A DNA stretch of 64,000 nt from assembly GCA_031362155.1 (NCBI GenBank), contig JANLRZ010000109.1, positions 3,816-67,815 on the forward strand, given 5' to 3'. This DNA comes from JAENVU01 sp031362155. Its GTDB lineage: Bacteria > Actinomycetota > Acidimicrobiia > IMCC26256 > JAENVU01. This document shows, in pieces, positions 27,073 to 35,300 of this stretch; the stretch's first letter is position 1, and every line of letters starts with the position of its first letter. The position numbers and the translations under genes were made by a program. The notes under the pieces were generated by a model. That model had not been told where the DNA came from, searched no databases, and saw only the letters and a program-made list of their open reading frames with translations.

Positions 27073-28170
27073 GTGGGCGGCATCTACATCGTCAAGGGGA
27101 GCGATCCGGTCCTGCGCGATCGCGAGCTGTCGGTCCTGCTCAGTGACCTGGTCGGGACCGACGACCGATCATTGTGCGTCGAGGAGCACACCGTGCCGAC
27201 CAAGGCCGGTGCCGTGAACGACGACGATGACGCCCCGGACGAGGACACCGGAGGCGCGGCCCCAATCGTGACCGCGATCGTGAACGCGGCGCAGAGCCCA
27301 CCCTTCATGACTGCGCGGCGCATCGTGGTGGTCAGGGACTACGAAGGACTCCCTGCGGCCGTCTGCCCGCCGGTCGTCGACGTGATCGGGGACCTGCTCG
27401 AGACCACCGACCTCGTGTTCGTTGCGGGTGGCGGCCGGGTCGCCAAGACGCTCGGCGATGCCCTGAAGCAGGCCAACATCCGCGGTGGTACGGCCGAGAA
27501 GATCGCCGATGTCCTCCAACGCGAGTTGGATCGGGCCAGGCTCACCATGAAGGCCGACGCCGCTCGCACTGTGATGGAGCACTTGGGGGAGGACGCCGGG
27601 CGCCTCGGAGGATTGGTGGATCTCCTGGCGTCGACCTACGGCGACAACTACCGCCTCGAACTCGATGACGTCACGCCGTACCTCAACGATTCGGGCGCGG
27701 TCCGGCCGTACGTGTTGAACAACCACATCGAAGCCGGGGACGTCGCGAGTGCGCTGGAGGTGCTCGACCGACTGCTCACCGTCACGAGTCCGACCCAACC
27801 CAAGCCGATGCATCCGCTCCAGGTGCTCGGCATCCTGACGGGCCGTTATCGCAAGCTGGCGAAGCTGGATAGTGATGACGTGGTGACGGTCGACGACGCC
27901 CACCGGGTGTGGGGCGGGAAGGGCTCGACGTTCCCGGCGAAGAAGGGTCTCGAAGCGGCGCGTTCACTCGGCCCGACTGGCTTCGCGCAGGCATTCGACG
28001 TGCTGCACCGGGCCGACGTTCAGCTCAAGGGCGCGACCGGATTACCGGAAGGAACCACCTTGGAAATTGCCGTGGCGCGCCTGGCCAATCTTCACCGTGG
28101 TGGAAGTGGCCGGGGAGCGGGGAGTCGGGGAGCGGGAAATCGGCGACCGGCGGACCGGTCGCGGTCTTAG
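27073..28170 (+). CDS. holA: DNA polymerase III delta subunit
   Basis: Clamp-loader delta subunit, 365 residues, which opens the beta sliding clamp. The start IYIVKGSDPVLRDRELSVLL and the C-terminal collar (LQVLGILTGRYRKLAKL, then FDVLHRADVQLKG) match the family. The N-terminal domain carries an acidic insertion (DDDDAPDEDTGG, near 55-67). A basic Gly/Arg tail closes the protein. Its TAG stop overlaps the stop of the convergent rpsT by four bases, so the two transcripts share complementary 3' ends. The context comEC-holA-rpsT is standard. Confidence 0.92.
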   Translation: MGGIYIVKGSDPVLRDRELSVLLSDLVGTDDRSLCVEEHTVPTKAGAVNDDDDAPDEDTGGAAPIVTAIVNAAQSPPFMTARRIVVVRDYEGLPAAVCPPVVDVIGDLLETTDLVFVAGGGRVAKTLGDALKQANIRGGTAEKIADVLQRELDRARLTMKADAARTVMEHLGEDAGRLGGLVDLLASTYGDNYRLELDDVTPYLNDSGAVRPYVLNNHIEAGDVASALEVLDRLLTVTSPTQPKPMHPLQVLGILTGRYRKLAKLDSDDVVTVDDAHRVWGGKGSTFPAKKGLEAARSLGPTGFAQAFDVLHRADVQLKGATGLPEGTTLEIAVARLANLHRGGSGRGAGSRGAGNRRPADRSRS

Positions 28171-28433
28171 CTCTCCTGGGCGCGGTTCGCGGCCTTCATC
28201 AGGCGCGAGGTACGGCGAGCGGCCGCGTTCTTGTGGAGCACATTCTTGGTCGACGCCTTGCTGAGCTTCTTCTGCGCCCGGGTGACCACCTCGGTCATGT
28301 TCTCGTCGCCGGTGCTGATGGCGGTCCGAGCCTGCTTGACCCGCGTTTTCAGCTCGGAACGGACCGCGACATTGCGCACACGGCGCTTCTCGTTCTGACG
28401 GTTCCGCTTCTTCTGACTCGCAATATTTGCCAC
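28167..28433 (-). CDS. rpsT: Small ribosomal subunit protein bS20
   Basis: 88-residue, highly basic bS20 (MANIASQKKRNRQNEKRR at the N-terminus, KNVLHKNAAARRTSRLMKA at the C-terminus), a 30S assembly protein. It starts at GTG 28433. A TACTCT hexamer (complement of 28474-28479) would give a leader of about 33 bases, which could be the target of bS20 autoregulation known in other bacteria. Orientation opposite to holA is the common arrangement. Confidence 0.96.
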   Translation of the reverse strand: MANIASQKKRNRQNEKRRVRNVAVRSELKTRVKQARTAISTGDENMTEVVTRAQKKLSKASTKNVLHKNAAARRTSRLMKAANRAQES

Positions 28434-28473
28434 GGTGCGAAAAATCTCCCAAAGACGTTCGAAGAACCCGGGA

Positions 28474-28479
28474 AGAGTA
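28474..28479 (-). promoter_or_regulatory. Possible -10 element of rpsT
   Basis: TACTCT on the minus strand, 40 bases before the GTG; the intervening leader contains a GGGAG site. Confidence 0.4.
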
Positions 28480-28563
28480 GCAGTCGACCCCGATCACGGC
28501 CGGTAACGGGCGATCGGACCGATGGATCGGGGCTCCGGCGGGTTCACGGGGGAGAATAGGAGC

Positions 28564-30348
28564 GTGTCCGACCTCTCCCGGTTCCGCAACCTGTCGATCG
28601 TCGCGCACGTGGACCATGGGAAATCCACGCTGGCGGACCGCTTTCTCGAACTCTCCGGTGCGGTCGACGCCCGCGATATGCGCGCCCAATACCTCGATTC
28701 GATGGATATCGAACGCGAACGGGGCATCACGATCAAGGCCCAGAACGTCCGGATCAACTGGGCCGACCACGTCATCAATCTGATCGACACCCCTGGTCAC
28801 GTCGATTTCGGGTACGAGGTCTCCCGGTCGCTCGCGGCGTGCGAAGGGGTCGTGCTGGTGGTCGACGCCAGCCAGGGGATCGAGGCCCAGACGCTGGCTA
28901 ACTGCTATCTCGCGATGGAACACGACCTCGCGATCGTCGCGGCGGTGAACAAGATCGACCTGCCTGCGGCCGACCCCGACCGGGTCTGCGGCGAGATCGA
29001 GAACGTCTTGGGCGTGCCTGCCGATGAGATCCTCCGAATCTCGGCGAAGTCCGGTCACGGAGTCACCGATCTGCTGGACGCGATCGTCGAACGGATTCCT
29101 CCGCCCGTCGGCAACGCGGAGGATCCGCTCCAGGCGCTGATCTTCGATTCGATCTACGACCCGTACCGCGGGGTGATCTCGTCGCTGCGCGTGTTCAACG
29201 GCACGCTCAACTCCGGCGCGAAGTTGCGGTTCGTCCAGGCCGGTGCGAATCACGACGCGGAAGAGGTCGGCGTACGCCTGCCGGTCCCGACCGCGGTCTC
29301 GTCCCTCGGTCCGGGCGAAGTTGGCTATCTCATCGCGGGCATCAAGGATGTCGGCCAAGCGCGAGTGGGTGAGACGGTCACGACCGCACAGCGACCGTCG
29401 GAACCACTCGACGGGTACCTCGACCCGAAGCCGATGGTGTTCTGCGGGCTGTACCCGGTCGAAGGCGATTCGTACGCGGATCTGCGCGAGTCGCTGGAGC
29501 GGTTGCGACTCAACGACTCGTCGTTCACCTACGAACCGGAAACGTCGGGCGCACTGGGCTTCGGATTCCGGTGCGGATTCCTCGGCCTGTTGCACATGGA
29601 GATCGTGCGGGAACGCCTCGAACGCGAGTACGACCTCGATCTCGTCGCCACCGCGCCCAACGTCGAGTACCGCGCGATCGCCCTCGACGGCACGGTCTCG
29701 GTGGTCGACAACCCGTCGGCGCTCCCGACGCCGAACGACATGGCCGGGATCGAGGAGCCCTACGTCCAGATCACGATGCTCACGCCGTCGGAGTATGTGG
29801 GCACCTTGATGGAACTCGCGCAGGGCCGCCGCGGCGACCTCAAGAAGATGGAGTACCTCTCGGCGGAACGGCTCGAGATCGTCTACGAGGTTCCGCTGGC
29901 CGAGATCGTCATGGATTTCTTCGACCAGCTGAAGTCGCGATCGAAGGGCTACGCGTCGCTCGACTACGAACCGATCGGGTATCGCGAGTCGAAGTTGGTG
30001 CGAGTCGACATCATGCTGAACGGTGTGCCCGTCGACGCGTTCTCGTCGATTGCGCATCGCGACAAGGCGTACGACTACGGCAAGCGCATGACCGACAAGC
30101 TCAAGGAACTGATCCCGCGCCAGCTGTTCGACGTGCCCATTCAAGCGGCGATCGGGGGTCGGATCATCGCCCGCGAGACCGTGAAGGCGAAGCGCAAGGA
30201 CGTCATCGCGAAGTGTTACGGCGGTGACATCACCCGGAAGCGGAAGCTGCTGGAGAAGCAGAAGGCCGGGAAGAAGCGCATGAAACAGATCGGTAGCGTC
30301 GAAGTCCCCCAAGAGGCGTTCGTCGCCGCCTTGAAACTCGGCGACTAA
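28564..30348 (+). CDS. lepA: Elongation factor 4 (LepA)
   Basis: Translational GTPase of 594 residues that acts on stalled or maturing ribosomes. G1 is AHVDHGKST, G3 is DTPGH and G4 is NKID; the C-terminal domain includes CYGGDITRKRKLLEKQKAGK and KKRMKQIG, unique to LepA. The GTG at 28564 gives MSDLSRFRNLSIVAHVDHGK; a longer start at 28522 would add 14 residues without homology. GGGGGAG lies about nine bases upstream. Confidence 0.97.
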   Translation: MSDLSRFRNLSIVAHVDHGKSTLADRFLELSGAVDARDMRAQYLDSMDIERERGITIKAQNVRINWADHVINLIDTPGHVDFGYEVSRSLAACEGVVLVVDASQGIEAQTLANCYLAMEHDLAIVAAVNKIDLPAADPDRVCGEIENVLGVPADEILRISAKSGHGVTDLLDAIVERIPPPVGNAEDPLQALIFDSIYDPYRGVISSLRVFNGTLNSGAKLRFVQAGANHDAEEVGVRLPVPTAVSSLGPGEVGYLIAGIKDVGQARVGETVTTAQRPSEPLDGYLDPKPMVFCGLYPVEGDSYADLRESLERLRLNDSSFTYEPETSGALGFGFRCGFLGLLHMEIVRERLEREYDLDLVATAPNVEYRAIALDGTVSVVDNPSALPTPNDMAGIEEPYVQITMLTPSEYVGTLMELAQGRRGDLKKMEYLSAERLEIVYEVPLAEIVMDFFDQLKSRSKGYASLDYEPIGYRESKLVRVDIMLNGVPVDAFSSIAHRDKAYDYGKRMTDKLKELIPRQLFDVPIQAAIGGRIIARETVKAKRKDVIAKCYGGDITRKRKLLEKQKAGKKRMKQIGSVEVPQEAFVAALKLGD

Positions 30349-30406
30349 CTCTGGACGGCGAGGGTTCTCGGGTCGATACTGGCGGCCTGACCACCTGGGA
30401 GTTGTC

Positions 30407-31624
30407 ATGGTTCGACGTTCGGGTTGTGCCCGCTCGCTGGTAGCCCTGGTCGTCGTCACTGCGCTCAGCGGGTGTGCGTTCGTTGCGAGGGTGTCGCAGC
30501 CGTCCGGTGACCCGCCGCCGTCCGAGTCGAACGGTGCGAGCGGGCACCCGTCGATCTCGACGACCGGGCGTTTCGTGGCCTTCGATTCGACTGCGACCAA
30601 TCTTGTCGCGAGCGACACGAATGGCGTGAGCGACGTGTTCGTTCACGATTTCGTGACCCGAACCACGGTGCGGGTGAGCGTTGGGGGTGGCGGTGCCGAG
30701 GCCACCGGACCGAGTCGGAACCCCAGCATCAGCGCTGATGGTCAACGAATCGCGTTCGAGTCCGATGCTGCGAATCTCGTGGCGGCCGACGCCGACACCA
30801 CCACCGACGTCTTCGTTCACGACCTCGCCGCGGGGACGACAATCTTGGCGTCAGTCGCAACCGACGGGTCGCCGTTCGTGCGCGCCACGAAACGCCCGGT
30901 CCTTTCGGGGAACGGTCAGAGTGTCGTGTTCGGCCTGGACCTCGAGGCTCAGGGATTCTGTTGCGTTCCGGTCCCGACGGTCCGGCGCATCGATCTGGCC
31001 ACGACGACCGTGCTCACGTCCGCGGTGTTCGGAACGGTGATGGCGATCACCGACGACGGCACGCGGCTGGCCTTGGTGGCGGGCGCGCCTGGGCCGGGCG
31101 ACGGCGCCACGTTCGCGCTTCGCGTCGTCGATGCGACCGGCACCATCGTGCGGGAGATCGCATCGGGGACGATCAGCCATCAGTCCCAGGGTTACGCATT
31201 GCTGACACTGTCGGCCGACGGTTCCACCGTTGCTTGGTTCCTCGGCAACCGCGCAACGGGCCAGGTGAAGGTGGAGGCGCTCGGACCGCCCATCGTGGCA
31301 CCCGCGTTCACGACGACGGTCTCGGGCGCGGAGTTCTTGAAGCTGAGCACGAACGGGCAGAGCCTGTTGGTTCGCAATGCGTCGGCGGTGGATGGCCAGC
31401 CAGTCGGCTCGTTGTGGGAAGCCGGGTCCACATCGCTCCGGGTGGTGTCCACCAACAAAGTCGGGGTGGTCTCGAACCTCTACGGCGGGCAGGACCTGTC
31501 GGGCGACGGGAAGTGGGTGGCGCTCGAAGTGTTCAGCCCCGGCATGGTCGATGACGACACCAATGGCGTCGCCGACATCTTCATTCGCTCGACCGGTGTG
31601 TCGAACGAGGGCCCGACGGCGTAA
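30407..31624 (+). CDS. Beta-propeller lipoprotein (TolB/WD40-like)
   Basis: 405 residues. A signal peptide ends in the lipobox LSGC (Cys23), so the protein is probably lipid-anchored outside the membrane. Repeated blades carry HPSISTTGRFVAFDSTATNL, NPSISADGQRIAFESDAANL and LTLSADGSTVAWF, typical of PD40/TolB-type propellers. Asp/Asn-rich loops (SDTNGVSDVFVHD, DDTNGVADIFIR) look like calcium-binding loops. It probably mediates binding rather than catalysis. It starts 58 bases after lepA and ends at a large inverted repeat. Confidence 0.82.
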   Translation: MVRRSGCARSLVALVVVTALSGCAFVARVSQPSGDPPPSESNGASGHPSISTTGRFVAFDSTATNLVASDTNGVSDVFVHDFVTRTTVRVSVGGGGAEATGPSRNPSISADGQRIAFESDAANLVAADADTTTDVFVHDLAAGTTILASVATDGSPFVRATKRPVLSGNGQSVVFGLDLEAQGFCCVPVPTVRRIDLATTTVLTSAVFGTVMAITDDGTRLALVAGAPGPGDGATFALRVVDATGTIVREIASGTISHQSQGYALLTLSADGSTVAWFLGNRATGQVKVEALGPPIVAPAFTTTVSGAEFLKLSTNGQSLLVRNASAVDGQPVGSLWEAGSTSLRVVSTNKVGVVSNLYGGQDLSGDGKWVALEVFSPGMVDDDTNGVADIFIRSTGVSNEGPTA

Positions 31625-31663
31625 CTCGGCGACGAACCCCTCCCCACCGAACCCGCGCTGCTT

Positions 31664-31717
31664 GCGCACCCCCTGGGGTGCGCAACCGGCGCCAGTTGCG
31701 CACCCCAGGGGGTGCGC
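31664..31717. repeat. 23-bp perfect inverted repeat between convergent genes
   Basis: The left arm 31664-31686 and the right arm 31695-31717 are exact reverse complements around an eight-base loop (CGGCGCCA). Each arm is itself nearly palindromic (GCGCACCCC...GGGGTGCGC), so small hairpins or one long hairpin can form. There is no T tract. It lies between the convergent propeller-lipoprotein and acyl-CoA dehydrogenase genes, so a bidirectional terminator or a REP-like mobile palindrome is possible. Confidence 0.85.
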
Positions 31718-31757
31718 TCCGCGTGTTGGTTCGGCGGATCGGCCGGCGAGATCGGGG

Positions 31758-32897
31758 TCAGTCTCGGGGCAGGCCGAGGACGCGTTCGCCGAGGATGTTG
31801 CGCTGGACCTCGCTCGTCCCGCCGCCGATGGTGAGGGCCCGGGCGTAGAGGTAGCCGTAGCTCCACATGCCCCCGCCGGTGTCGCCGTAGGGTCCGGCTT
31901 GGGCCAACAAGCCGCCGGTCCCGGCCAGTTCGATCGCCATCTCCATCACGTGTTGGCCGTGCTCGTCGGAGATGGCCTTACGGACGCTTGCTTCCGGCCC
32001 TGGCTCCATGCCGCGCACCGTCGCCGACACGGTGCGGAGCCGAATGAGACGCAGGATCTCACTCTCGATGTAGAGCCCAGCGAGTCGTTGACGCGTGATG
32101 GGATCGCCGGCGCCTCCATGGTCGCGGACGATGTCGATGACGTCCATCGCAGTGGGGCCGCGGCCCCAGAGCGCGCCCTCACCGGAGAGCGACACGCGCT
32201 CGTTGCCCAGCGTGACTTTGGCCAGGCGCCAACCGTCGTGGAGGTCGCCGACGACGTTCTCGGCCGGGATCCGCACGTCGGTGAAGAACACCTCGTTGAA
32301 CTCGTGCGTGCCGGTCATCTGCACGAGCGGTCGAACTTCGATGCCGGGTGTGCGCATGTCGAGTACGAAGTACGTAATGCCCTTGTGGGCTTCAGCATCA
32401 GGGTCGGTGCGGGCGAGCAGGATGCCGAAGTGTGAGACGTGCGCCAACGTGGTCCACACCTTCTGCCCGTTCACGATGAACTCGTCACCGTCGCGCACGG
32501 CGGTCGTGCCGAGCGAGGCCAGGTCGGACCCCGCGCCGGGCTCGCTGAAGAGTTGGCACCAGATCTCGGAGCCGTCGAGGAGGCCGGGGAGATAGCGATC
32601 GTGCTGATCCTCGGTTCCGGCGACGAGCAATGTCGGCCCGGCCCAGCCGATGCCGATCGGGTTCATCGGCCTGGGCGCATCCGCGGCCCTCAGTTCCTGG
32701 TCGATCACCAACTGCTCGATCGCCGACGCCGATCGGCCCCACGGCTTCGGCCAGTGGGGCGCGACGTACCCGGCCGCAGCGAGCGTGCGGGACCAGTCGG
32801 GCGGATAGACGCCCTCGGGTGCGTGCTCGGCGAGGAAGGCCCGCACGTCGGCGCGGTACTGCTCGGCTTCGGGGGGCAAGTCGAAATCCACCCCCAT
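31758..32897 (-). CDS. Acyl-CoA dehydrogenase
   Basis: FAD-dependent acyl-CoA dehydrogenase, 379 residues, standard length. The FAD/substrate motifs FSEPGAGSDLASL and KVWTTLAHVSHFGILLART, and the C-terminal GGGTSEVQRNILGERVLGLP, are typical of the actinobacterial FadE type. The substrate chain cannot be inferred. The gene stands alone, divergent from hemW across a 93-base gap that contains a 6-bp hairpin (GCGCCA/TGGCGC, 32933-32950). A second acyl-CoA dehydrogenase fragment lies at the right end of the window. Confidence 0.92.
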   Translation of the reverse strand: MGVDFDLPPEAEQYRADVRAFLAEHAPEGVYPPDWSRTLAAAGYVAPHWPKPWGRSASAIEQLVIDQELRAADAPRPMNPIGIGWAGPTLLVAGTEDQHDRYLPGLLDGSEIWCQLFSEPGAGSDLASLGTTAVRDGDEFIVNGQKVWTTLAHVSHFGILLARTDPDAEAHKGITYFVLDMRTPGIEVRPLVQMTGTHEFNEVFFTDVRIPAENVVGDLHDGWRLAKVTLGNERVSLSGEGALWGRGPTAMDVIDIVRDHGGAGDPITRQRLAGLYIESEILRLIRLRTVSATVRGMEPGPEASVRKAISDEHGQHVMEMAIELAGTGGLLAQAGPYGDTGGGMWSYGYLYARALTIGGGTSEVQRNILGERVLGLPRD

Positions 32898-32979
32898 GGC
32901 CTACGCCAACCATCGGACTCCCTGCCATTCCTGCGCCAAAAACCTGGCGCGTGGAGCCGGTTTCTGACGCACGAACGGT

Positions 32980-32985
32980 CACACT
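32980..32985 (+). promoter_or_regulatory. Possible -10 element of hemW (leaderless)
   Basis: CACACT, five bases before the GTG at 32991; an imperfect hexamer compared with the TANNNT seen elsewhere. Confidence 0.3.
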
Positions 32986-32990
32986 GGGGC

Positions 32991-34085
32991 GTGGCCTTCG
33001 GCGTGTACGTGCACATTCCGTTCTGTGCGCATCGGTGCGACTACTGCGACTTCGCGACCTGGACCGATCGCGGCCACCTGATCGATGACTACGTCGACGC
33101 ATGTGTCGCCGACCTCGCGGTTCGCGCGTCCCGCGGCGAGGTGGCCGCGGCCGACTCGGTCTTCTTCGGTGGCGGAACGCCGTCGATGGTGCCGGCCGAC
33201 CAACTCGTCCGGATCCTCGACGCCATTCCCCGCTCCGACGACGCCGAGGTGACGATCGAGTGCAACCCCGACTCGACGAGCGAGGAACAGCTCCGCGTGC
33301 TTGCGGCGGCCGGGGTGAACCGCGTGTCGTTCGGAGTGCAGTCGATGCGCACCAACGTGCTCGCGGTACTCGGCCGCACGCACGATCCCGACAACGTCGT
33401 CCGGGCAGTCGACGCCGCTCGCCGTGCGGGCATCGGTCGGGTCAATCTCGACCTCATCTACGGCACGCCCGGTGAGTCCGTCGACGATTGGACCGCGACG
33501 GTGGAGGGTGCCATCGCGCTCGAGCCCGAGCATGTGAGTGCGTACGCGCTCACGGTCGAAGCCGGCACTCCACTCGGTCAGGATGTCGCCGCGGGTATCA
33601 AGCCGGCACCCGACGACGACGACCAGGCCGATAAGTACACGATTGCCGACGATCTCCTCGCGGCTCACGACTACGAGTGGTACGAGATCTCGAACTGGGC
33701 CCGGCCGGACGAAGCGTGCCGACACAACCTTCTCTACTGGCAGGGCGGCGACTATCTCGCGATCGGCTGCGCGGCCCACGGCAAGACCGGTCCCCGCCGA
33801 TGGTGGAACGTGCGCACTCCTGAGCGCTACGTCGCCGCGATCCGGACCGGGAGTTCGCCCGTCGCCGCTGACGAACTCTTGGATCCCGATGGACGCGCCG
33901 TCGAGGCCCGGGATCTCGCGCTGCGCCTGAAGTGGGGTATCCCCGTCGCCGACGTGGACCCGGGTGCGGCGGGGGAGTTGATCGACGCCGGCTTGCTCAC
34001 TCGAACGGCCGCGCCGGGACACCTGGTGCTCACCCGGCCGGGACGCATGCTGGCCAACGAAGTCAGCATTCGCCTGCAAGCCTGA
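32991..34085 (+). CDS. hemW: HemW-like radical SAM haem chaperone
   Basis: Radical SAM protein of 364 residues. The cluster motif is C-x3-C-x2-C in FCAHRCDYCDF, with the HIPF lead that marks the HemN/HemW family. FFGGGTPSMV, VSFGVQSM and LDLIYGTPGES follow in order. HemW proteins bind haem and pass it to respiratory targets rather than oxidising coproporphyrinogen; the length and the fourth aromatic position fit HemW. A GTG at 32991 gives the proper N-terminus (AFGVYVHIPFC); the frame is open far upstream without homology. Location between lepA and hrcA is typical. Confidence 0.93.
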   Translation: MAFGVYVHIPFCAHRCDYCDFATWTDRGHLIDDYVDACVADLAVRASRGEVAAADSVFFGGGTPSMVPADQLVRILDAIPRSDDAEVTIECNPDSTSEEQLRVLAAAGVNRVSFGVQSMRTNVLAVLGRTHDPDNVVRAVDAARRAGIGRVNLDLIYGTPGESVDDWTATVEGAIALEPEHVSAYALTVEAGTPLGQDVAAGIKPAPDDDDQADKYTIADDLLAAHDYEWYEISNWARPDEACRHNLLYWQGGDYLAIGCAAHGKTGPRRWWNVRTPERYVAAIRTGSSPVAADELLDPDGRAVEARDLALRLKWGIPVADVDPGAAGELIDAGLLTRTAAPGHLVLTRPGRMLANEVSIRLQA

Positions 34086-34131
34086 GCGACCCTGCGCATG
34101 GTGAGGTCTTCGTGGCCCGGAACCGCGACGA

Positions 34132-34173
34132 AGACCGGGGCCTGCTTCTGAGGAGCGACGCAGGCCCCGGTCT
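34132..34173. terminator. Strong hairpin between convergent hemW and cupredoxin genes
   Basis: A perfect 14-bp stem (34132-34145 with 34160-34173) and a 14-base loop. There is no long T run on either strand. Its position between two converging genes suggests a bidirectional transcription stop. Confidence 0.75.
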
Positions 34174-34187
34174 CCCTGCCGAGCTCG

Positions 34188-34943
34188 TCAGCTGACGGTG
34201 AATTCGGCGACCATGCCTTTCATGGCGTGGGGCGTGCCGTCCGAGTCCGGCAGGAAGCAGACCAGCGCGTAGCGCCCAGGCTCAAGGTCGAAGGTGACGG
34301 CCTCGTCATCCCCGCCGCCTGCGGCGATCTTGGTGCCCCACTGCTGCTCGGTCTGCGACTCGTCTTGGAGCGCCTGCTGGAGGTCGGCCGGCGCGTCCCC
34401 CTTGAGCTTGCCGATGCCGAGGAAGTGGGCCTGCTCGCCATCGTTGGTGAGCACGAACGACGTCCGGCCGGCTCCGGCCGGGGGTTCGAAGGCGAACTCG
34501 AAGTCCGTGGCCGTCACGTCGACCCGGGCGGCGTCGCCCTCAACGTCGTGGGAGCCACCCGGACCCGGGTCATCCTCGTCGCTGTGGTCGATCCCGCATT
34601 CCGCCGTCTCGAATGCGTTGATCTCGGTGATCGCGTCCTCGACGTCGTCGGCACCGAAGGCATTGAACTGGGCCACGACGTCATCGCCGGCCTCGATGAG
34701 CTTTGGCGCAGCGAAGGCGATCGGCTCGGAGATCGCGTCGGGCGCGAGCTCTTGGAACTGGCGGAGTTGCTTCACGGTCGGGAAGCTCTCCTGCTTCGCG
34801 ACCTTCTTCGCGAGCTTGCAGTACGCGGCTGGGTCGTTCTTCGGGCCGGGTTTCGCAACGCTTCCGCCGTCACTGCCGCACCCGGTGGCCGCGACCACCA
34901 GCGAGGCGGCGAGCGCGCCGGCTGCGACCAGGGTCTTGTTCAT
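34188..34943 (-). CDS. Lipoprotein with C-terminal cupredoxin-like domain
   Basis: 251 residues. The signal peptide ends in ATGC, a lipobox. A helical region (about 35-115) precedes a cupredoxin-like beta domain: VDVTATDFEFAFEP, an early histidine in EQAHFLGIG, and the late CFLPDSDGTPHAMKGM with Cys, His and Met in type-1 copper order. It probably binds copper outside the membrane and may act in electron transfer or copper handling. The start has GGAGG six bases before the ATG. It reads toward hemW, ending at the shared hairpin. Confidence 0.8.
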   Translation of the reverse strand: MNKTLVAAGALAASLVVAATGCGSDGGSVAKPGPKNDPAAYCKLAKKVAKQESFPTVKQLRQFQELAPDAISEPIAFAAPKLIEAGDDVVAQFNAFGADDVEDAITEINAFETAECGIDHSDEDDPGPGGSHDVEGDAARVDVTATDFEFAFEPPAGAGRTSFVLTNDGEQAHFLGIGKLKGDAPADLQQALQDESQTEQQWGTKIAAGGGDDEAVTFDLEPGRYALVCFLPDSDGTPHAMKGMVAEFTVS

Positions 34944-35034
34944 CTACGTCCTCCAGGACCTACATCGGATCGGGCGGTTCCCGATCGCTCGTTGGACCGT
35001 AGAGATCGCACCCGGCGCGCCACCCGCGTACCGG

Positions 35035-35256
35035 CTACGCGTTTGTCTGGCCGGCGGGCCGGTCGCGTTCGGCCACGATCTCGACGAGCTTCACCGTCAT
35101 GATGCGCACGAGCGCGGGTACGGCCGCCGGGTCGACGCCCACGACGTCGGCCAGCTCGGCGTCGCTCAAACCGGCGAGCACGCCCTGGAGCGCCCGCACG
35201 TATTCGGCGGGCAGGTGGGTGGAGACGCCGCTCGGGATCTGCGGGGGTTCGCGCAC
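35035..35256 (-). CDS. Small helical protein, unknown
   Basis: 73 residues, about two thirds predicted helix (YVRALQGVLAGLSDAELADV, then VGVDPAAVPALVRIM). I recognise no family; the LSDAELADVVGVD stretch looks like a small helix-turn-helix-like unit. The case for a real gene is protein-like composition and a TACGGT hexamer exactly six bases before the GTG at 35256, the same arrangement as at clearly real genes here. It lies between the cupredoxin lipoprotein and the LAL regulator, on the same strand as both. Confidence 0.5.
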   Translation of the reverse strand: MREPPQIPSGVSTHLPAEYVRALQGVLAGLSDAELADVVGVDPAAVPALVRIMTVKLVEIVAERDRPAGQTNA

Positions 35257-35262
35257 CTACAG

Positions 35263-35268
35263 ACCGTA
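35263..35268 (-). promoter_or_regulatory. -10 element of the 73-residue gene (leaderless)
   Basis: TACGGT on the minus strand, six bases before the GTG at 35256. Confidence 0.4.
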
Positions 35269-35300
35269 CGGGGTCGGCGCGCGGGGCGACCGCGTATCGG

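Noticed and set aside
28042..30618. Open frame of 858 codons antisense to lepA
   Set aside because: LepA on the plus strand is certain, and the antisense product is Arg/Asp/Val-rich with no family features. It is a GC-driven mirror of codon bias.
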